Shown in pieces: positions 23,684 to 32,880 of a stretch of DNA of 64,000 nt (positions are counted from its first letter, which is position 1; every line of letters begins with the position of its first letter). This stretch comes from Sphingomonadales bacterium. GTDB taxonomy: Bacteria; Bacteroidota; Bacteroidia; Chitinophagales; Chitinophagaceae. The DNA lies in NCBI GenBank assembly GCA_016872195.1, contig VHAT01000011.1, positions 1 through 64,000 of the forward strand. Reading direction: 5' to 3'. A program made the position numbers and the translations under genes. The notes under the pieces were generated by a model. It saw nothing but the letters and a program-made list of their open reading frames with translations, ran no database searches and was not told where the DNA came from.

Positions 23684-24454
23684 TTACTCCCACTCCGGCT
23701 CTTGCCAAGTCAAGGGAGGTAAGCCGCGCTTGTACCTGGCATAACTCTGTTTGATGTATAGCCTGAATTCATAATCGCCCGATAGCTTGACAAATAAGTA
23801 GGGCGGGCGAAACAATTCCATGAACTTATCGAGTTCGGGACCTTCTAGTTGCGTCAACCGTCGCACGAGCGCTTTATTAAAACGATAATCGATAAATTTC
23901 TCTTGTTCTTCTAACAAGAGTCGTTTTTGAAACGAGAGCATACTTTGATTGCGACGGAAACGAAAAATATTGATGATCTCGTCAAGATCAAATCCTACGC
24001 CGGCCCCTGACGATGGCGTAACGAGGCGCAGTCCGGGCTTTCGATAATTGAATACCTTGGCATAATCTTGTCGATTGCGGATCGAATCGAGCTTATAATT
24101 TTTCGGAAACACTTTTACCTCTCGTAGAACGGGTACGCTTACCTGCAGCGAAATATCAAATTGCATCGGGTTGCCGATCTTGATGACGGGAAATTTAATG
24201 GTGGGCTTATTAAGATAGCTGAACCAGATAGAATCTTTTTCGGTAACGCGTATTTCATACGATCCTTCGGCATTGGTTGTGGTACCATAGCCCGATGTAG
24301 ATAGCACACTAACGGCTTCGAGCGGATAATTTCGCGAACTATCATATACCACGCCTTGTATAACATATGTTTGTGATCGAGCCGTCAATGAAGAAAATAG
24401 CAAGCTCAGCAGCAGCCCAAACAGCAAGAAACGATATGAGAGACTCAGCGACAA
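23684..24454 (-). CDS. Exported protein with carboxypeptidase-like regulatory domain
   Basis: 256 residues beginning at a TTG; no in-frame ATG is available at the N-terminus, and the signal peptide (hydrophobic run FLLFGLLLSLLFSSL, cut near TARSQ) supports this start. Residues about 30-115 are a CarboxypepD_reg-like beta-sandwich (IQGVVYDSSRNYPLEAVSVLST, TTTNAEGSYEI), common at the N-terminus of TonB-dependent receptors. The remainder (about 130-256) is basic and helical with no known motif. It overlaps the end of purN by ten bases and so belongs to the same transcript. Confidence 0.82.
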   Translation of the reverse strand: MSLSLSYRFLLFGLLLSLLFSSLTARSQTYVIQGVVYDSSRNYPLEAVSVLSTSGYGTTTNAEGSYEIRVTEKDSIWFSYLNKPTIKFPVIKIGNPMQFDISLQVSVPVLREVKVFPKNYKLDSIRNRQDYAKVFNYRKPGLRLVTPSSGAGVGFDLDEIINIFRFRRNQSMLSFQKRLLLEEQEKFIDYRFNKALVRRLTQLEGPELDKFMELFRPPYLFVKLSGDYEFRLYIKQSYARYKRGLPPLTWQEPEWE

Positions 24455-25017
24455 ATTAATTCTTCTATTACACGAGGATAATGTTGATGCTCCAGCGCAT
24501 GGATTCGTGCAGCCAGCGTATCGGCCGTATCATTGGGCAATACGGGGCAATCCGCTTGAAAAACGGTAGCGCCATGGTCGTATTCTTCATCTACATAGTG
24601 AATGGTGATACCACTTTCGGAAACTTTTGCGGCGAGCACCGCTTCGTGCACCCGATCTCCATACATACCCTTTCCACCAAAGGCGGGCAGCAATGCCGGA
24701 TGAATATTTAGGATGTACCCTTTATAGTGACGAAGCAGTGTGTCTGGAATTTTCCATAAAAACCCAGCCAGCACTATCCAATCGATCTTTTTTTCTTGCA
24801 GTAAAGCAACATATCCATCTCCCTTAAAAAATTGTTCCCGCTCAATAAGCAGCGTGTCGATATGATGGGCGGCGGCGATAGAGAGCACACCGGCCGTTGG
24901 TTTATTACTAACGATCAAGGCCACTTGTACGGTCTTGTGATCAGTGAATCGCTCGATGATGCGAGCGGCATTGGTGCCGGCACCGGAAGCAAAAATGGCG
25001 ATACGTTTCATATTCAT
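24445..25017 (-). CDS. purN: Phosphoribosylglycinamide formyltransferase
   Basis: 190 residues, the normal size for the folate-dependent PurN. The N-terminal loop IAIFASGAGTNA binds the phosphate of GAR. The catalytic Asn-His-Asp triad is visible in YILNIHPALLPAFGGKGMYG (Asn and His) and VDEEYDHGATV (Asp). It transfers formyl from 10-formyl-THF to GAR in purine synthesis. The start could be the ATG at 25017 or the one at 25011 (MKRIAIFASG). No other pur genes are near. It overlaps the following exported-protein gene by ten bases. Confidence 0.95.
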   Translation of the reverse strand: MNMKRIAIFASGAGTNAARIIERFTDHKTVQVALIVSNKPTAGVLSIAAAHHIDTLLIEREQFFKGDGYVALLQEKKIDWIVLAGFLWKIPDTLLRHYKGYILNIHPALLPAFGGKGMYGDRVHEAVLAAKVSESGITIHYVDEEYDHGATVFQADCPVLPNDTADTLAARIHALEHQHYPRVIEELICR

Positions 25018-25072
25018 CCGTGTTCTTACGTTTGATCAGATCTGTAACAATATTCACAAGTGCCCATGCCCC

Positions 25073-25354
25073 TTAGCGTAAAAACCGGAGCTTTTCTGCC
25101 AGTTTACGAATGTAGTTCCTAAAAAAATTAAACTGCCCGAATGGAATACTAACCACCAATACCATCAGGGGCCAAAGCAAGGTCATTAGGACAATGTAGA
25201 CCACCCCCCAAAGCCAGTCTTGCTGAATGGCCAGTCCATTCATGATCTTTTTTCCCAGCCAGCCGGTGGCACTGCCTCCAATGGCAAAGGTGCAAAGGAT
25301 CAGCACCAGTCTGAATCCGCTTACTTTCCATTTTTCCTGCAATCTGCTGAACAT
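25073..25354 (-). CDS. Small two-helix membrane protein (DUF6787-like)
   Basis: 93 residues with two transmembrane helices (FRLVLILCTFAIGGSATGWLG and WGVVYIVLMTLLWPLMVLVV), a basic start and a conserved-looking tail SIPFGQFNFFRNYIRKLAEKL. This pattern recurs in Bacteroidota as a short uncharacterised family. It ends 55 bases upstream of purN on the same strand and is divergent from the respiratory cluster. No function can be assigned. Confidence 0.75.
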   Translation of the reverse strand: MFSRLQEKWKVSGFRLVLILCTFAIGGSATGWLGKKIMNGLAIQQDWLWGVVYIVLMTLLWPLMVLVVSIPFGQFNFFRNYIRKLAEKLRFLR

Positions 25355-25444
25355 TGTTGGGCGGTTTTTAGTAGAGGAGTTGCAAAATTCAACAAAAAAA
25401 GGGGCATTGCTGCGAAAACGGTCGCTTATTTGAATTTTGATATT

Positions 25445-25470
25445 ACAATTGACCTCAATATGACAATTGA
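25445..25470 (+). promoter_or_regulatory. Paired ACAATTGA repeats upstream of actA
   Basis: Two identical 8-base copies spaced 18 bases start to start, about 80-110 bases before the -7 element of the act operon. The spacing and palindromic core would suit a dimeric activator, but no regulator is identified. Confidence 0.35.
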
Positions 25471-25551
25471 AAAGCAGCCTTGGTTTACCTCACAGAATGC
25501 TTTCTTTCTTCGGCTTGTTACATAGTAAAAAAAAAGTAAAATTTCATGCTA

Positions 25552-25578
25552 TTTGGAACGGGGCTTGGCGTAACTTTG
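25552..25578 (+). promoter_or_regulatory. Putative promoter of the act-cox operon
   Basis: -7 element TAACTTTG at 25571-25578 and TTTG at 25552-25555. The spacer is 15 bases, short for this promoter class, so the -33 part is uncertain. Transcription would start near 25583, leaving about 40 bases before the actA ATG. Confidence 0.5.
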
Positions 25579-25624
25579 CGCCTAATTAAGAGCTATTTAT
25601 CCACATTCCATATCAACTGCGAAT

Positions 25625-26899
25625 ATGATGTCCCAAAAAGCTGCCTTAAAACATCTGACCGCTTTCCTCTTTTCCCTTCTGATTTTATCTGTTTCAATTA
25701 GTAGCGCGCAAGACGCTGCTGCGGGAAAAGCTGTCTTTATGAGCAAGTGTGCCTCTTGTCACAACGTGCTCAAAAAAGCAACCGGACCTGCCCTGGCCGG
25801 ATTGGAGGAGCGTCACAAGTGGGCCGATCACAAAGAATTACTGGCCTGGATCAATAATCCTGCCGCTTACATGGCTAAGGATCCCTATACCCAGGGACTT
25901 AAGGCTGAGTATGGTTCTATGATGACCGCCTTTCCGGATGTAACCCTCCAAGACGTGGGTAATTTGGTAGCTTACATAAACGAGGCGGCAAAACCAGTGC
26001 CGGCTGCTGCGGCTGGGACGGGAGATGCCTCTCAAGGTGGTGATAATCAAAACTCTGTGTTGTTTGGAATCATTTCACTTCTGTTAGGTGTTATTGCCCT
26101 GATCTTGATGCAGGTCAACAGCAACCTGAAGAAACTCTCCGATCAGTCTGAGGGGGTGGTGCTTCCCGAGGGAATTCCTTTCTGGCGCAATAAGACCAAT
26201 ATTGCCATTTTATCGATCGTCTTTTTTGTTTTTGGGGGATATATGGTTGCAAAAGGTGCCATCGGGCTGGGTCGTCAAAAAGACTATCAGCCGGTGCAAC
26301 CGATCTATTACTCTCACAAAGTACATGCGGGCATCAACCAGATCAACTGTCTGTATTGTCATGGTAGCGCAGAGCAAAGCAAACATGCTGCCATTCCCTC
26401 TGTAAATACCTGTATGAATTGCCACAAAGCCATTCAAGCCTATGAAAAAGGGCCTAAGTTATTCGATGAGGATGGCAATGAAATTGATGGTACGGCCGAG
26501 ATCCAGAAGCTTTATGAATTTGCCGGATTCGACCCTAATAATTCTAACAAGTGGGACCCCTCAATGGCCAAGCCGATCGAGTGGATCAAGATCCACAACC
26601 TGCCTGACCACGTTTATTTCAGCCACGCTCAGCACGTGAACGCCGGCAAGGTTCAGTGTCAGAGTTGTCATGGCGAGATACAGGCCATGGACGAGGTAAA
26701 ACAAGTGTCTGACCTGAGCATGGGATGGTGTATAAACTGTCACCGTGAGACCAAGGTGCAATTTAACTATGACAGCACCAAAGGCAATAAATTCTATAGC
26801 ATCTACGAAAAGTTTCATAACGATATTAAGTCTGGCAAAATGGACAGCGTAACCGTTAAGGATATCGGCGGTCTGGAATGCCAGAAATGTCACTATTGA
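25625..26899 (+). CDS. actA: ACIII subunit ActA: multihaem cytochrome c with fused monohaem domain
   Basis: 424 residues. After a signal peptide (ending SISSAQ) comes a class I cytochrome c domain with CASCH at 42-46 and likely axial Met at 99 or 100. Two transmembrane helices follow (about 144-163 and 191-210) with a short cytoplasmic loop. The C-terminal periplasmic part has five further CxxCH sites: 242-246, 263-267, 345-349, 369-373 and 419-423. Total six c-type haems. ActA is the pentahaem electron-transfer subunit of alternative complex III, which oxidises menaquinol; the extra N-terminal haem domain could pass electrons on to the oxidase. First gene of the act-cox operon. Confidence 0.93.
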   Translation: MMSQKAALKHLTAFLFSLLILSVSISSAQDAAAGKAVFMSKCASCHNVLKKATGPALAGLEERHKWADHKELLAWINNPAAYMAKDPYTQGLKAEYGSMMTAFPDVTLQDVGNLVAYINEAAKPVPAAAAGTGDASQGGDNQNSVLFGIISLLLGVIALILMQVNSNLKKLSDQSEGVVLPEGIPFWRNKTNIAILSIVFFVFGGYMVAKGAIGLGRQKDYQPVQPIYYSHKVHAGINQINCLYCHGSAEQSKHAAIPSVNTCMNCHKAIQAYEKGPKLFDEDGNEIDGTAEIQKLYEFAGFDPNNSNKWDPSMAKPIEWIKIHNLPDHVYFSHAQHVNAGKVQCQSCHGEIQAMDEVKQVSDLSMGWCINCHRETKVQFNYDSTKGNKFYSIYEKFHNDIKSGKMDSVTVKDIGGLECQKCHY

Positions 26900-26931
26900 T
26901 CAACATTTGAACCCAACCAACTAAGGATATT

Positions 26932-29900
26932 ATGAGCCAAAAAAAGTACTGGCAGAGTTTCGGGGAGGTGAATGAAAGCGAGCAGTTTGCCAAGAAACAG
27001 CAAGACGAATTTCGCGAGGAGTTACCTTTTGAGGGCTTCGATGACAAAGGTCTGCTCGATGCCAAAGCGCCCCGCAGGGATTTTTTAAAGTACCTGGGAT
27101 TCAGTACCGCCGCTGCCACGATCGCAGCTGGTTGTACCATTCCGGTTAAAAAAGCCATTCCTTTTGCCAATCGTCCTGAGAATATTATACCCGGGGTGGC
27201 TCAGTATTATGCCACCACGTTCGTGCAAGAGGGTGATGTTGTTCCGGTTTTAGCCAAAGTACGCGATGGACGCCCTATTAAGATAGAAGGACGCCCTATC
27301 AATATTGAAGGAGCTGATAGCACCATGTTAACCTTTGCTGGAACATCGGCGCGCGTGCAGGCTTCTGTTTTAGACCTGTATGATACGCATCGTCTTCGCT
27401 TTCCTCAACAGCGTGTAGGTACTGGAGCTGAAGCCCGTTTCGAAGAAGTTCCTACGTTCGAGCAGTTTGATAAGTTGGTGGCCGATGCAATGCAAAGTGC
27501 AACCGGCAAAAAAGTACTGTTGACCAGTACTATCAATTCGCCCACTACAAAAACGATCATTGCAGCTTACCCCGGTCTTGAGCATATAGAATATGATGCG
27601 GTTTCGTACAGTGGTATGTTGCTTGCCAACAAGGCTTCTGGATTTGGAACGGCTCTTCCTTCTTATGATTTTGCCGCTGCCAAAGTAGTAGTGAGTCTAG
27701 GTGCCGATTTTCTGGGTAGCTGGTTGAGTCCTGTGGAGTTTGCCAAAGGGTATGCAGTAGGCAGAAAGATCGATGAGAAAAATCCATCGATGAGCAAACA
27801 CTATCAGTTCGAAGGATATTTAAGTATGACGGGTGCCAGCGCCGATGAACGTTTTGTTTGTCGTCCGTCTGAGACCGGATTGGTCGCACTGGCATTATTG
27901 TCTGCTGTATCCGGATCGTCTGTAGAGGGGATAAAGGACGCTAAGCTAAAGGCCGGCATCGAAAAAGTTGCAGCTGATCTGCTTGCCAATAAAGGCGCTT
28001 CACTGGTCGTTTGCGGTAGCAACGATGTAAATGTGCAGATTGTTATCAATGCGATCAACAATGCCATTGGTTCTTATGGAAAAACGATCGATTGGGGCAA
28101 GCCGGTCAACTATCGTGCCGGTATTGACAGCAAATTTGAACAGCTGATCGTCGATATGCAAGCGGGTACCGTGGGAACCATTATGATCTACGGAACTAAT
28201 CCTGCCTACACCTATCATAACGCAGAGGCCTTTACATCGGCGTTGAACAATGTAAAGGTGAGCATCTCCTTTAATGAGCGTATGGATGAAACCACCGAGC
28301 GCTGTCAATTTGTGATCCCCTCTCACCATTATTTGGAAAGTTGGGGAGATGCAGCACCTAAGGCAGGTGTGGTTAGCTTTATTCAACCTACTATCTATCC
28401 TTTATTTAAAACAAGGGCCTTTCAAACTTCATTGTTAAAATGGAGTGGTAACGATACTTCGTACGAAGAATATTTTAAGAAAGAATGGATCAAAGACCTC
28501 GGCTCTGAGGCAGCTTTCAACAGTGTTCTTCAGGTAGGGTTGCAAGAAAAACCTACTCCTGTTTCCACTGGTTCTTACAGCGGGGCAGCCCTGGCGGGTG
28601 CGGCACAAGCCATTACAACAGCTCCGGCTGTTACGGGTACCGAGTTGATAGTGTATCAAAAAGCCTCTATCGGTACAGGTACCGGTGCCACCAATCCTTG
28701 GTTGCAAGAATTACCTGATGCCATCTCTAAGGCCACTTGGGGTAACTACGCGCTGATCAGTATGACGATGGCCAAAGAGTTGTTGGATGTTAACCTGCTC
28801 AATGGTACCGAAAAAGAAAGTAACAATTACGAATACTATCCGCAAAAACCCGTCATCAAGATCACTGTCGGAAAAAAAGAGATCGAATTACCCGTGCTGG
28901 TCATTCCGGGTATGCAGTCTAACACGATCGCTGTAGCACTGGGGTATGGTCGCAGCGAAAAATTAGGTCGCACCGCTGCCGGTATTGGACAGAACGCTTA
29001 TGTATTTACATCCCGCACCGATAATGGAACGGTGTATAACACGGTAGCCACGGTTGCCGATGCCAAGCGAAAAGAGAAGGTGGCGCAGATGCAGATCCAT
29101 AATTCCTATGAGGATCGCGTAGAAGTGGTACGGGAAACGACCCTGGCCACCCTTAAAAAGCATCCTTCGGTAATTCCTGATTATCGTCATCATCTCGAAG
29201 AGACCTATGGTAAGAGCAAGGATGGTCTCACTACCGATTTTCGCTCCGAGGGTACGCTATATCCAACGCACGATCAGCCCGGTATTAAATGGGGCATGAA
29301 TATCGACATGAACGCCTGTTATGGTTGTGGGGCCTGCGTTGTGGCCTGTCATGCGGAAAACAATGTACCGGTGGTCGGTAAAAGCGAAGTGCTTCGCTTT
29401 CATGATATGCACTGGTTGCGTATTGACCGCTACTTTGTAAGTGATGCTAACAATCCCGATGAATTAAAGGGTGTGGTCTTTCAGCCCATGATGTGTCAGC
29501 ATTGTGACAACGCTCCTTGTGAGAACGTTTGTCCGGTGGCGGCTACTAACCATAGTTCAGAAGGAATCAACCAAATGACCTATAACCGTTGTATCGGTAC
29601 CCGTTATTGCGCCAACAACTGTCCTTATAAAGTACGTCGCTTTAACTGGGCCGATTATACCGGAGCCGATAGCTTCCCCAACAACCGCGATCAACAATTG
29701 GTCGGTAAACTCGATCCGGTCGTAGAACAAATGAACGACGATCTGACGCGCATGGTGTTGAACCCCGATGTAACGGTTCGCTCGCGCGGGGTGATCGAAA
29801 AATGTTCGTTCTGCTTTCAGCGGTTACAGGCGGCCAAGCTCGAGGCCAAAAAAGCGGGTCGTCCGTTGCAAGATGGAGAAGCCAAGACGGCTTGTCAAAC

Positions 29901-30135
29901 AGCTTGTGCATCGAACGCCATTGTCTTTGGTAATGTCCATGATGCCAGCAGCGCTATCAATGCGGTGCGCGCCAATAATACTAATCGCAGTTACTATGTA
30001 CTGGAGCAGCTACACGTTTTGCCTAACGTAAGCTATCTGGCCAAGGTGCGTAACACCGACGAGATCATCGAATCGGATACACACCATGCCGCTCCTGCGC
30101 ATGAAGCAACGCAAACGCAAGCCGGTCATCATTAA
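26932..30135 (+). CDS. actB: ACIII subunit ActB: molybdopterin-oxidoreductase-like and Fe-S fusion
   Basis: 1067 residues. A twin-arginine signal RRDFLKYLG starts at R48-R49 and is followed by a lipobox (TIAAGC, C68), so the protein is probably exported folded and lipidated. Residues about 80-720 resemble a complex iron-sulfur molybdoenzyme large subunit, which in ActB carries no molybdopterin. The last third is ferredoxin-like with four cysteine clusters (CYGCGACVVAC, CQHCDNAPCENVCP, CIGTRYCANNCP, CSFC plus CQTAC), matching three 4Fe-4S and one 3Fe-4S centres known for the family. The C-terminus is His-rich. It lies 32 bases after actA. Confidence 0.94.
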   Translation: MSQKKYWQSFGEVNESEQFAKKQQDEFREELPFEGFDDKGLLDAKAPRRDFLKYLGFSTAAATIAAGCTIPVKKAIPFANRPENIIPGVAQYYATTFVQEGDVVPVLAKVRDGRPIKIEGRPINIEGADSTMLTFAGTSARVQASVLDLYDTHRLRFPQQRVGTGAEARFEEVPTFEQFDKLVADAMQSATGKKVLLTSTINSPTTKTIIAAYPGLEHIEYDAVSYSGMLLANKASGFGTALPSYDFAAAKVVVSLGADFLGSWLSPVEFAKGYAVGRKIDEKNPSMSKHYQFEGYLSMTGASADERFVCRPSETGLVALALLSAVSGSSVEGIKDAKLKAGIEKVAADLLANKGASLVVCGSNDVNVQIVINAINNAIGSYGKTIDWGKPVNYRAGIDSKFEQLIVDMQAGTVGTIMIYGTNPAYTYHNAEAFTSALNNVKVSISFNERMDETTERCQFVIPSHHYLESWGDAAPKAGVVSFIQPTIYPLFKTRAFQTSLLKWSGNDTSYEEYFKKEWIKDLGSEAAFNSVLQVGLQEKPTPVSTGSYSGAALAGAAQAITTAPAVTGTELIVYQKASIGTGTGATNPWLQELPDAISKATWGNYALISMTMAKELLDVNLLNGTEKESNNYEYYPQKPVIKITVGKKEIELPVLVIPGMQSNTIAVALGYGRSEKLGRTAAGIGQNAYVFTSRTDNGTVYNTVATVADAKRKEKVAQMQIHNSYEDRVEVVRETTLATLKKHPSVIPDYRHHLEETYGKSKDGLTTDFRSEGTLYPTHDQPGIKWGMNIDMNACYGCGACVVACHAENNVPVVGKSEVLRFHDMHWLRIDRYFVSDANNPDELKGVVFQPMMCQHCDNAPCENVCPVAATNHSSEGINQMTYNRCIGTRYCANNCPYKVRRFNWADYTGADSFPNNRDQQLVGKLDPVVEQMNDDLTRMVLNPDVTVRSRGVIEKCSFCFQRLQAAKLEAKKAGRPLQDGEAKTACQTACASNAIVFGNVHDASSAINAVRANNTNRSYYVLEQLHVLPNVSYLAKVRNTDEIIESDTHHAAPAHEATQTQAGHH

Positions 30136-30164
30136 TACCTGAACCCACAATATCAACCACAACT

Positions 30165-31613
30165 ATGTCATTACTCCGATACGAATCACAGGTACGATCT
30201 CCGTTGGTCGATGGAACCAAGGACTATCACCAGGTAACAGAGGATATCTGTCGCCCCGTTGAGGCCAAGCCATCCCGTCTTTGGTGGACTGGATTTTTGA
30301 TCTCATTGTGTTTTCTCCTGTTCGGTATTATTTCGGTGACTACCGAAGTTATTTACGGTACCGGTCAATGGAATCTGAATCGTACCATTGGTTGGGGTTG
30401 GGACATTACCAACTTCGTGTGGTGGGTAGGTATTGGTCACGCCGGAACGTTGATCTCCGCGATCTTATTACTGTTTCGTCAGGGTTGGAGAACCGGTGTA
30501 AACCGTGCTGCTGAGGCCATGACCATTTTTGCGGTCATGTGTGCCGGTCAGTTTCCGGTATGGCATATGGGCCGGGTGTGGAACGCATTTTTTGTATTCC
30601 CGTATCCAAACTCTCGTGGCCCGCTATGGGTGAACTTTAATTCTCCTCTTCTTTGGGACGTGTTTGCCATCTCTACCTACTTTACCGTTTCGCTCCTTTT
30701 CTGGTATTCTGGATTGATCCCCGACCTGGCCACGTTACGCGATCGGGCTAAATTAAAATGGAGAAAAGCATTTTATGGGGTGGCCTCTTTTGGATGGACC
30801 GGATCTACCAAGCACTGGCAGCGTCACGAGGCCCTCTCCTTGGTACTGGCTGGTTTAAGCACACCACTGGTGCTTTCTGTACACACGATCGTATCGTTCG
30901 ACTTCGCTACTTCGGTCGTACCCGGATGGCACACGACGATCTTTCCTCCTTATTTCGTAGCCGGGGCCATCTTCTCTGGATTTGCCATGGTGCAAACCCT
31001 GTTATTGATTACCCGAAAAGTATTATCTCTCGAAGATTACATTACCATCGAGCATATCGATGTAATGAATAAAGTAATTGTGTTGACCGGCTCTATTGTC
31101 GGTATTGCCTATCTCACCGAGCTGTTCATGGCCTGGTACAGTGCTGTCGATTATGAGTGGTTCGCCTTTAAAGAGAATCGATTGAACTTAGACAGCCCCT
31201 ATGGTTGGAGTTACTGGTTGATGATGGGCTGTAACGTATTGTCTCCGCAGATCTTCTGGTTCCGCAATATGCGCCGTAACCTGTTTGTGACCTTCTTTAT
31301 GTCGATCTTGGTCAATATCGGAATGTGGTTCGAGCGTTTTGTAATTATCGTTACCTCGGTCTACCGAGATTATCTTCCTTCTTCTTGGAGTACCTACTAC
31401 ACGCCTACCATTTGGGAGGTAGGGTTTTACTTAGGGACCTTCGGTCTCTTCTTTACCTGTTATTTTCTGTTCTCTAAGTTCTTTCCCGTCATCGCGATCG
31501 CCGAGATCAAGCATATCCTTAAAAAGAATGGAGAGAATTATAAGGCTAAGATGACCAAAGAAGAAGAAGACACGGTGACACAGTTCGGTGAACATCATCT
31601 TCAAGAGCATTAA
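30165..31613 (+). CDS. actC: ACIII subunit ActC: NrfD-like quinol-binding membrane protein
   Basis: 482 residues with about ten transmembrane helices. It begins with a short cytoplasmic stretch (RYESQVRSPLVDGTKDYHQVTEDICRP broken by charged residues) and then LWWTGFLISLCFLLFGI. The NrfD/PsrC fold is indicated by the helix pattern and by segments such as WWVGIGHAGTLISAILLL and VWHMGRVWNAFF. ActC and ActF are homologous; ActC carries the main menaquinol site. It sits between actB (29 bases) and actD (22 bases). Confidence 0.93.
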   Translation: MSLLRYESQVRSPLVDGTKDYHQVTEDICRPVEAKPSRLWWTGFLISLCFLLFGIISVTTEVIYGTGQWNLNRTIGWGWDITNFVWWVGIGHAGTLISAILLLFRQGWRTGVNRAAEAMTIFAVMCAGQFPVWHMGRVWNAFFVFPYPNSRGPLWVNFNSPLLWDVFAISTYFTVSLLFWYSGLIPDLATLRDRAKLKWRKAFYGVASFGWTGSTKHWQRHEALSLVLAGLSTPLVLSVHTIVSFDFATSVVPGWHTTIFPPYFVAGAIFSGFAMVQTLLLITRKVLSLEDYITIEHIDVMNKVIVLTGSIVGIAYLTELFMAWYSAVDYEWFAFKENRLNLDSPYGWSYWLMMGCNVLSPQIFWFRNMRRNLFVTFFMSILVNIGMWFERFVIIVTSVYRDYLPSSWSTYYTPTIWEVGFYLGTFGLFFTCYFLFSKFFPVIAIAEIKHILKKNGENYKAKMTKEEEDTVTQFGEHHLQEH

Positions 31614-31635
31614 TTAAAAATTGAAAAAAGAGTAT

Positions 31636-32211
31636 ATGGCGAAAAAGAAATTCATAGTGGGCAACTTTACCGATGAAGCGGTGCTGTTTCCTGCTGTCAA
31701 AAAAGTTCGTCGTGCGGGATATAAATTGCATGATGTGTTTACGCCTTTTCCTATCCATGGTCTGGATAAAGAGATGGGATTGCGCGATACCAGTCTGCAT
31801 ACCGCTGGTTTTATCTTTGGTATTACCGGCACCACTACGGCCGTTAGCTTTATTACTTGGGCATTGACCATCGATTGGGCGATCAACTTTGGGGGTAAGC
31901 CCTATTTTGCCTTGCCGGCCTGGATACCGGTTACCTTCGAATTGACCGTGTTGTTCGCTGCGGTCGGGATGGTGCTTACCTTTTGCTGGCTCTGCCAATT
32001 GGCCCCTTTCGTAAAGAAAGATCATTTTAATCCACGCTCTACCGATGATACGTTCGTGATGGCCCTGGAATGCACCAGCGCTACCAACGATACCGAGGCA
32101 AAGCAATTTTTACAAACGATCGGTGCGACCGACGTAACGATAGAAACGAGGGAGACGGGTTGGTGGCTGGGTAGCTATGCCACGGACAAGATGCGCTTCG
32201 AAAAAAATTAA
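31636..32211 (+). CDS. actD: ACIII subunit ActD (DUF3341)
   Basis: 191 residues from the ATG at 31636 (MAKKKFIVGNF); an in-frame TTG at 31621 is less likely. The N-terminal soluble part contains KKVRRAGYKLHDVFTPFPIHGLD, the DUF3341 signature. Two transmembrane helices follow (TAGFIFGITGTTTAVSFITWAL and LTVLFAAVGMVLTFCWLCQL) and a C-terminal cytoplasmic tail. ActD is a structural subunit of alternative complex III without cofactor. Confidence 0.93.
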   Translation: MAKKKFIVGNFTDEAVLFPAVKKVRRAGYKLHDVFTPFPIHGLDKEMGLRDTSLHTAGFIFGITGTTTAVSFITWALTIDWAINFGGKPYFALPAWIPVTFELTVLFAAVGMVLTFCWLCQLAPFVKKDHFNPRSTDDTFVMALECTSATNDTEAKQFLQTIGATDVTIETRETGWWLGSYATDKMRFEKN

Positions 32212-32237
32212 TTCGCTTGTATTTATAATATCAGACG

Positions 32238-32852
32238 ATGAGAAAAATAGAACTACTTACCGGAACCGTTGCCCTGTCACTGGTCTTTGCTGCCTGCGGC
32301 GGGGTACGTCGAGACGAGGGCCGTGTTTATATGCCTGATATGGCCTATAGCCGTGCCTACGAAACCTATGCCTCTACCGCAGCCCTGCAAGAGGCCGGCG
32401 TGCACTATAATGCCCGTCCGGTAGAAGGTACTATTGCTCGCGGTGCCATGGCCAGTTATCCATTTGCCAATGATTCTGTAGGATATGTTCGCTCTGCGGA
32501 AGTAAAAAATCCGATCGATCCCGCTACCGTTGATATGACAGAGGCTGAGCGTATTTATTTGATCAATTGTGGTATTTGCCACGGTACCAAGCTGGATGGC
32601 AATGGACCGTTGTGGAAAGGCGGAGATGGTCCGTATACGGCAGCACCCCGTAATCTGATCGGCGATCCGTTGGCGCTTAACATGGCCGAGGGTACGATGT
32701 TTCACTCTATCACCTATGGAAAAAATCTGATGGGAGGATATGGTTCTCAACTGAGCACCAAGCAACGCTGGGAAATTGTGGCCTACATCAAACTAAAACA
32801 AAAAGAGGCCGGTGCGACAGCTAGTACAGCAGCGGCCCCTGCCGGAAACTAA
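32238..32852 (+). CDS. actE: ACIII subunit ActE: monohaem cytochrome c lipoprotein
   Basis: 204 residues. Lipoprotein signal with lipobox VFAAC (C20). One CxxCH haem site, CGICH at 111-115, within a class I cytochrome c domain (about residues 100-190); the axial Met is likely in the segment GKNLMGGYGS. The Ala/Thr-rich tail is flexible. ActE is the outermost haem carrier of alternative complex III and an expected electron donor towards the aa3 oxidase encoded downstream. It starts 26 bases after actD. Confidence 0.93.
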   Translation: MRKIELLTGTVALSLVFAACGGVRRDEGRVYMPDMAYSRAYETYASTAALQEAGVHYNARPVEGTIARGAMASYPFANDSVGYVRSAEVKNPIDPATVDMTEAERIYLINCGICHGTKLDGNGPLWKGGDGPYTAAPRNLIGDPLALNMAEGTMFHSITYGKNLMGGYGSQLSTKQRWEIVAYIKLKQKEAGATASTAAAPAGN

Positions 32853-32880
32853 ACGAATTAATGCATTATATAAATAACGA

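Larger units (their letters stand above)
25355..25624. other. Intergenic region upstream of the act-cox cluster
   Basis: 270 bases between divergent units. It holds two direct copies of ACAATTGA (25445-25452 and 25463-25470, 18 bases apart; the core CAATTG is itself palindromic), a poly-A stretch near 25528, and the putative act promoter at 25552-25578. No ORF here looks real. Confidence 0.55.
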
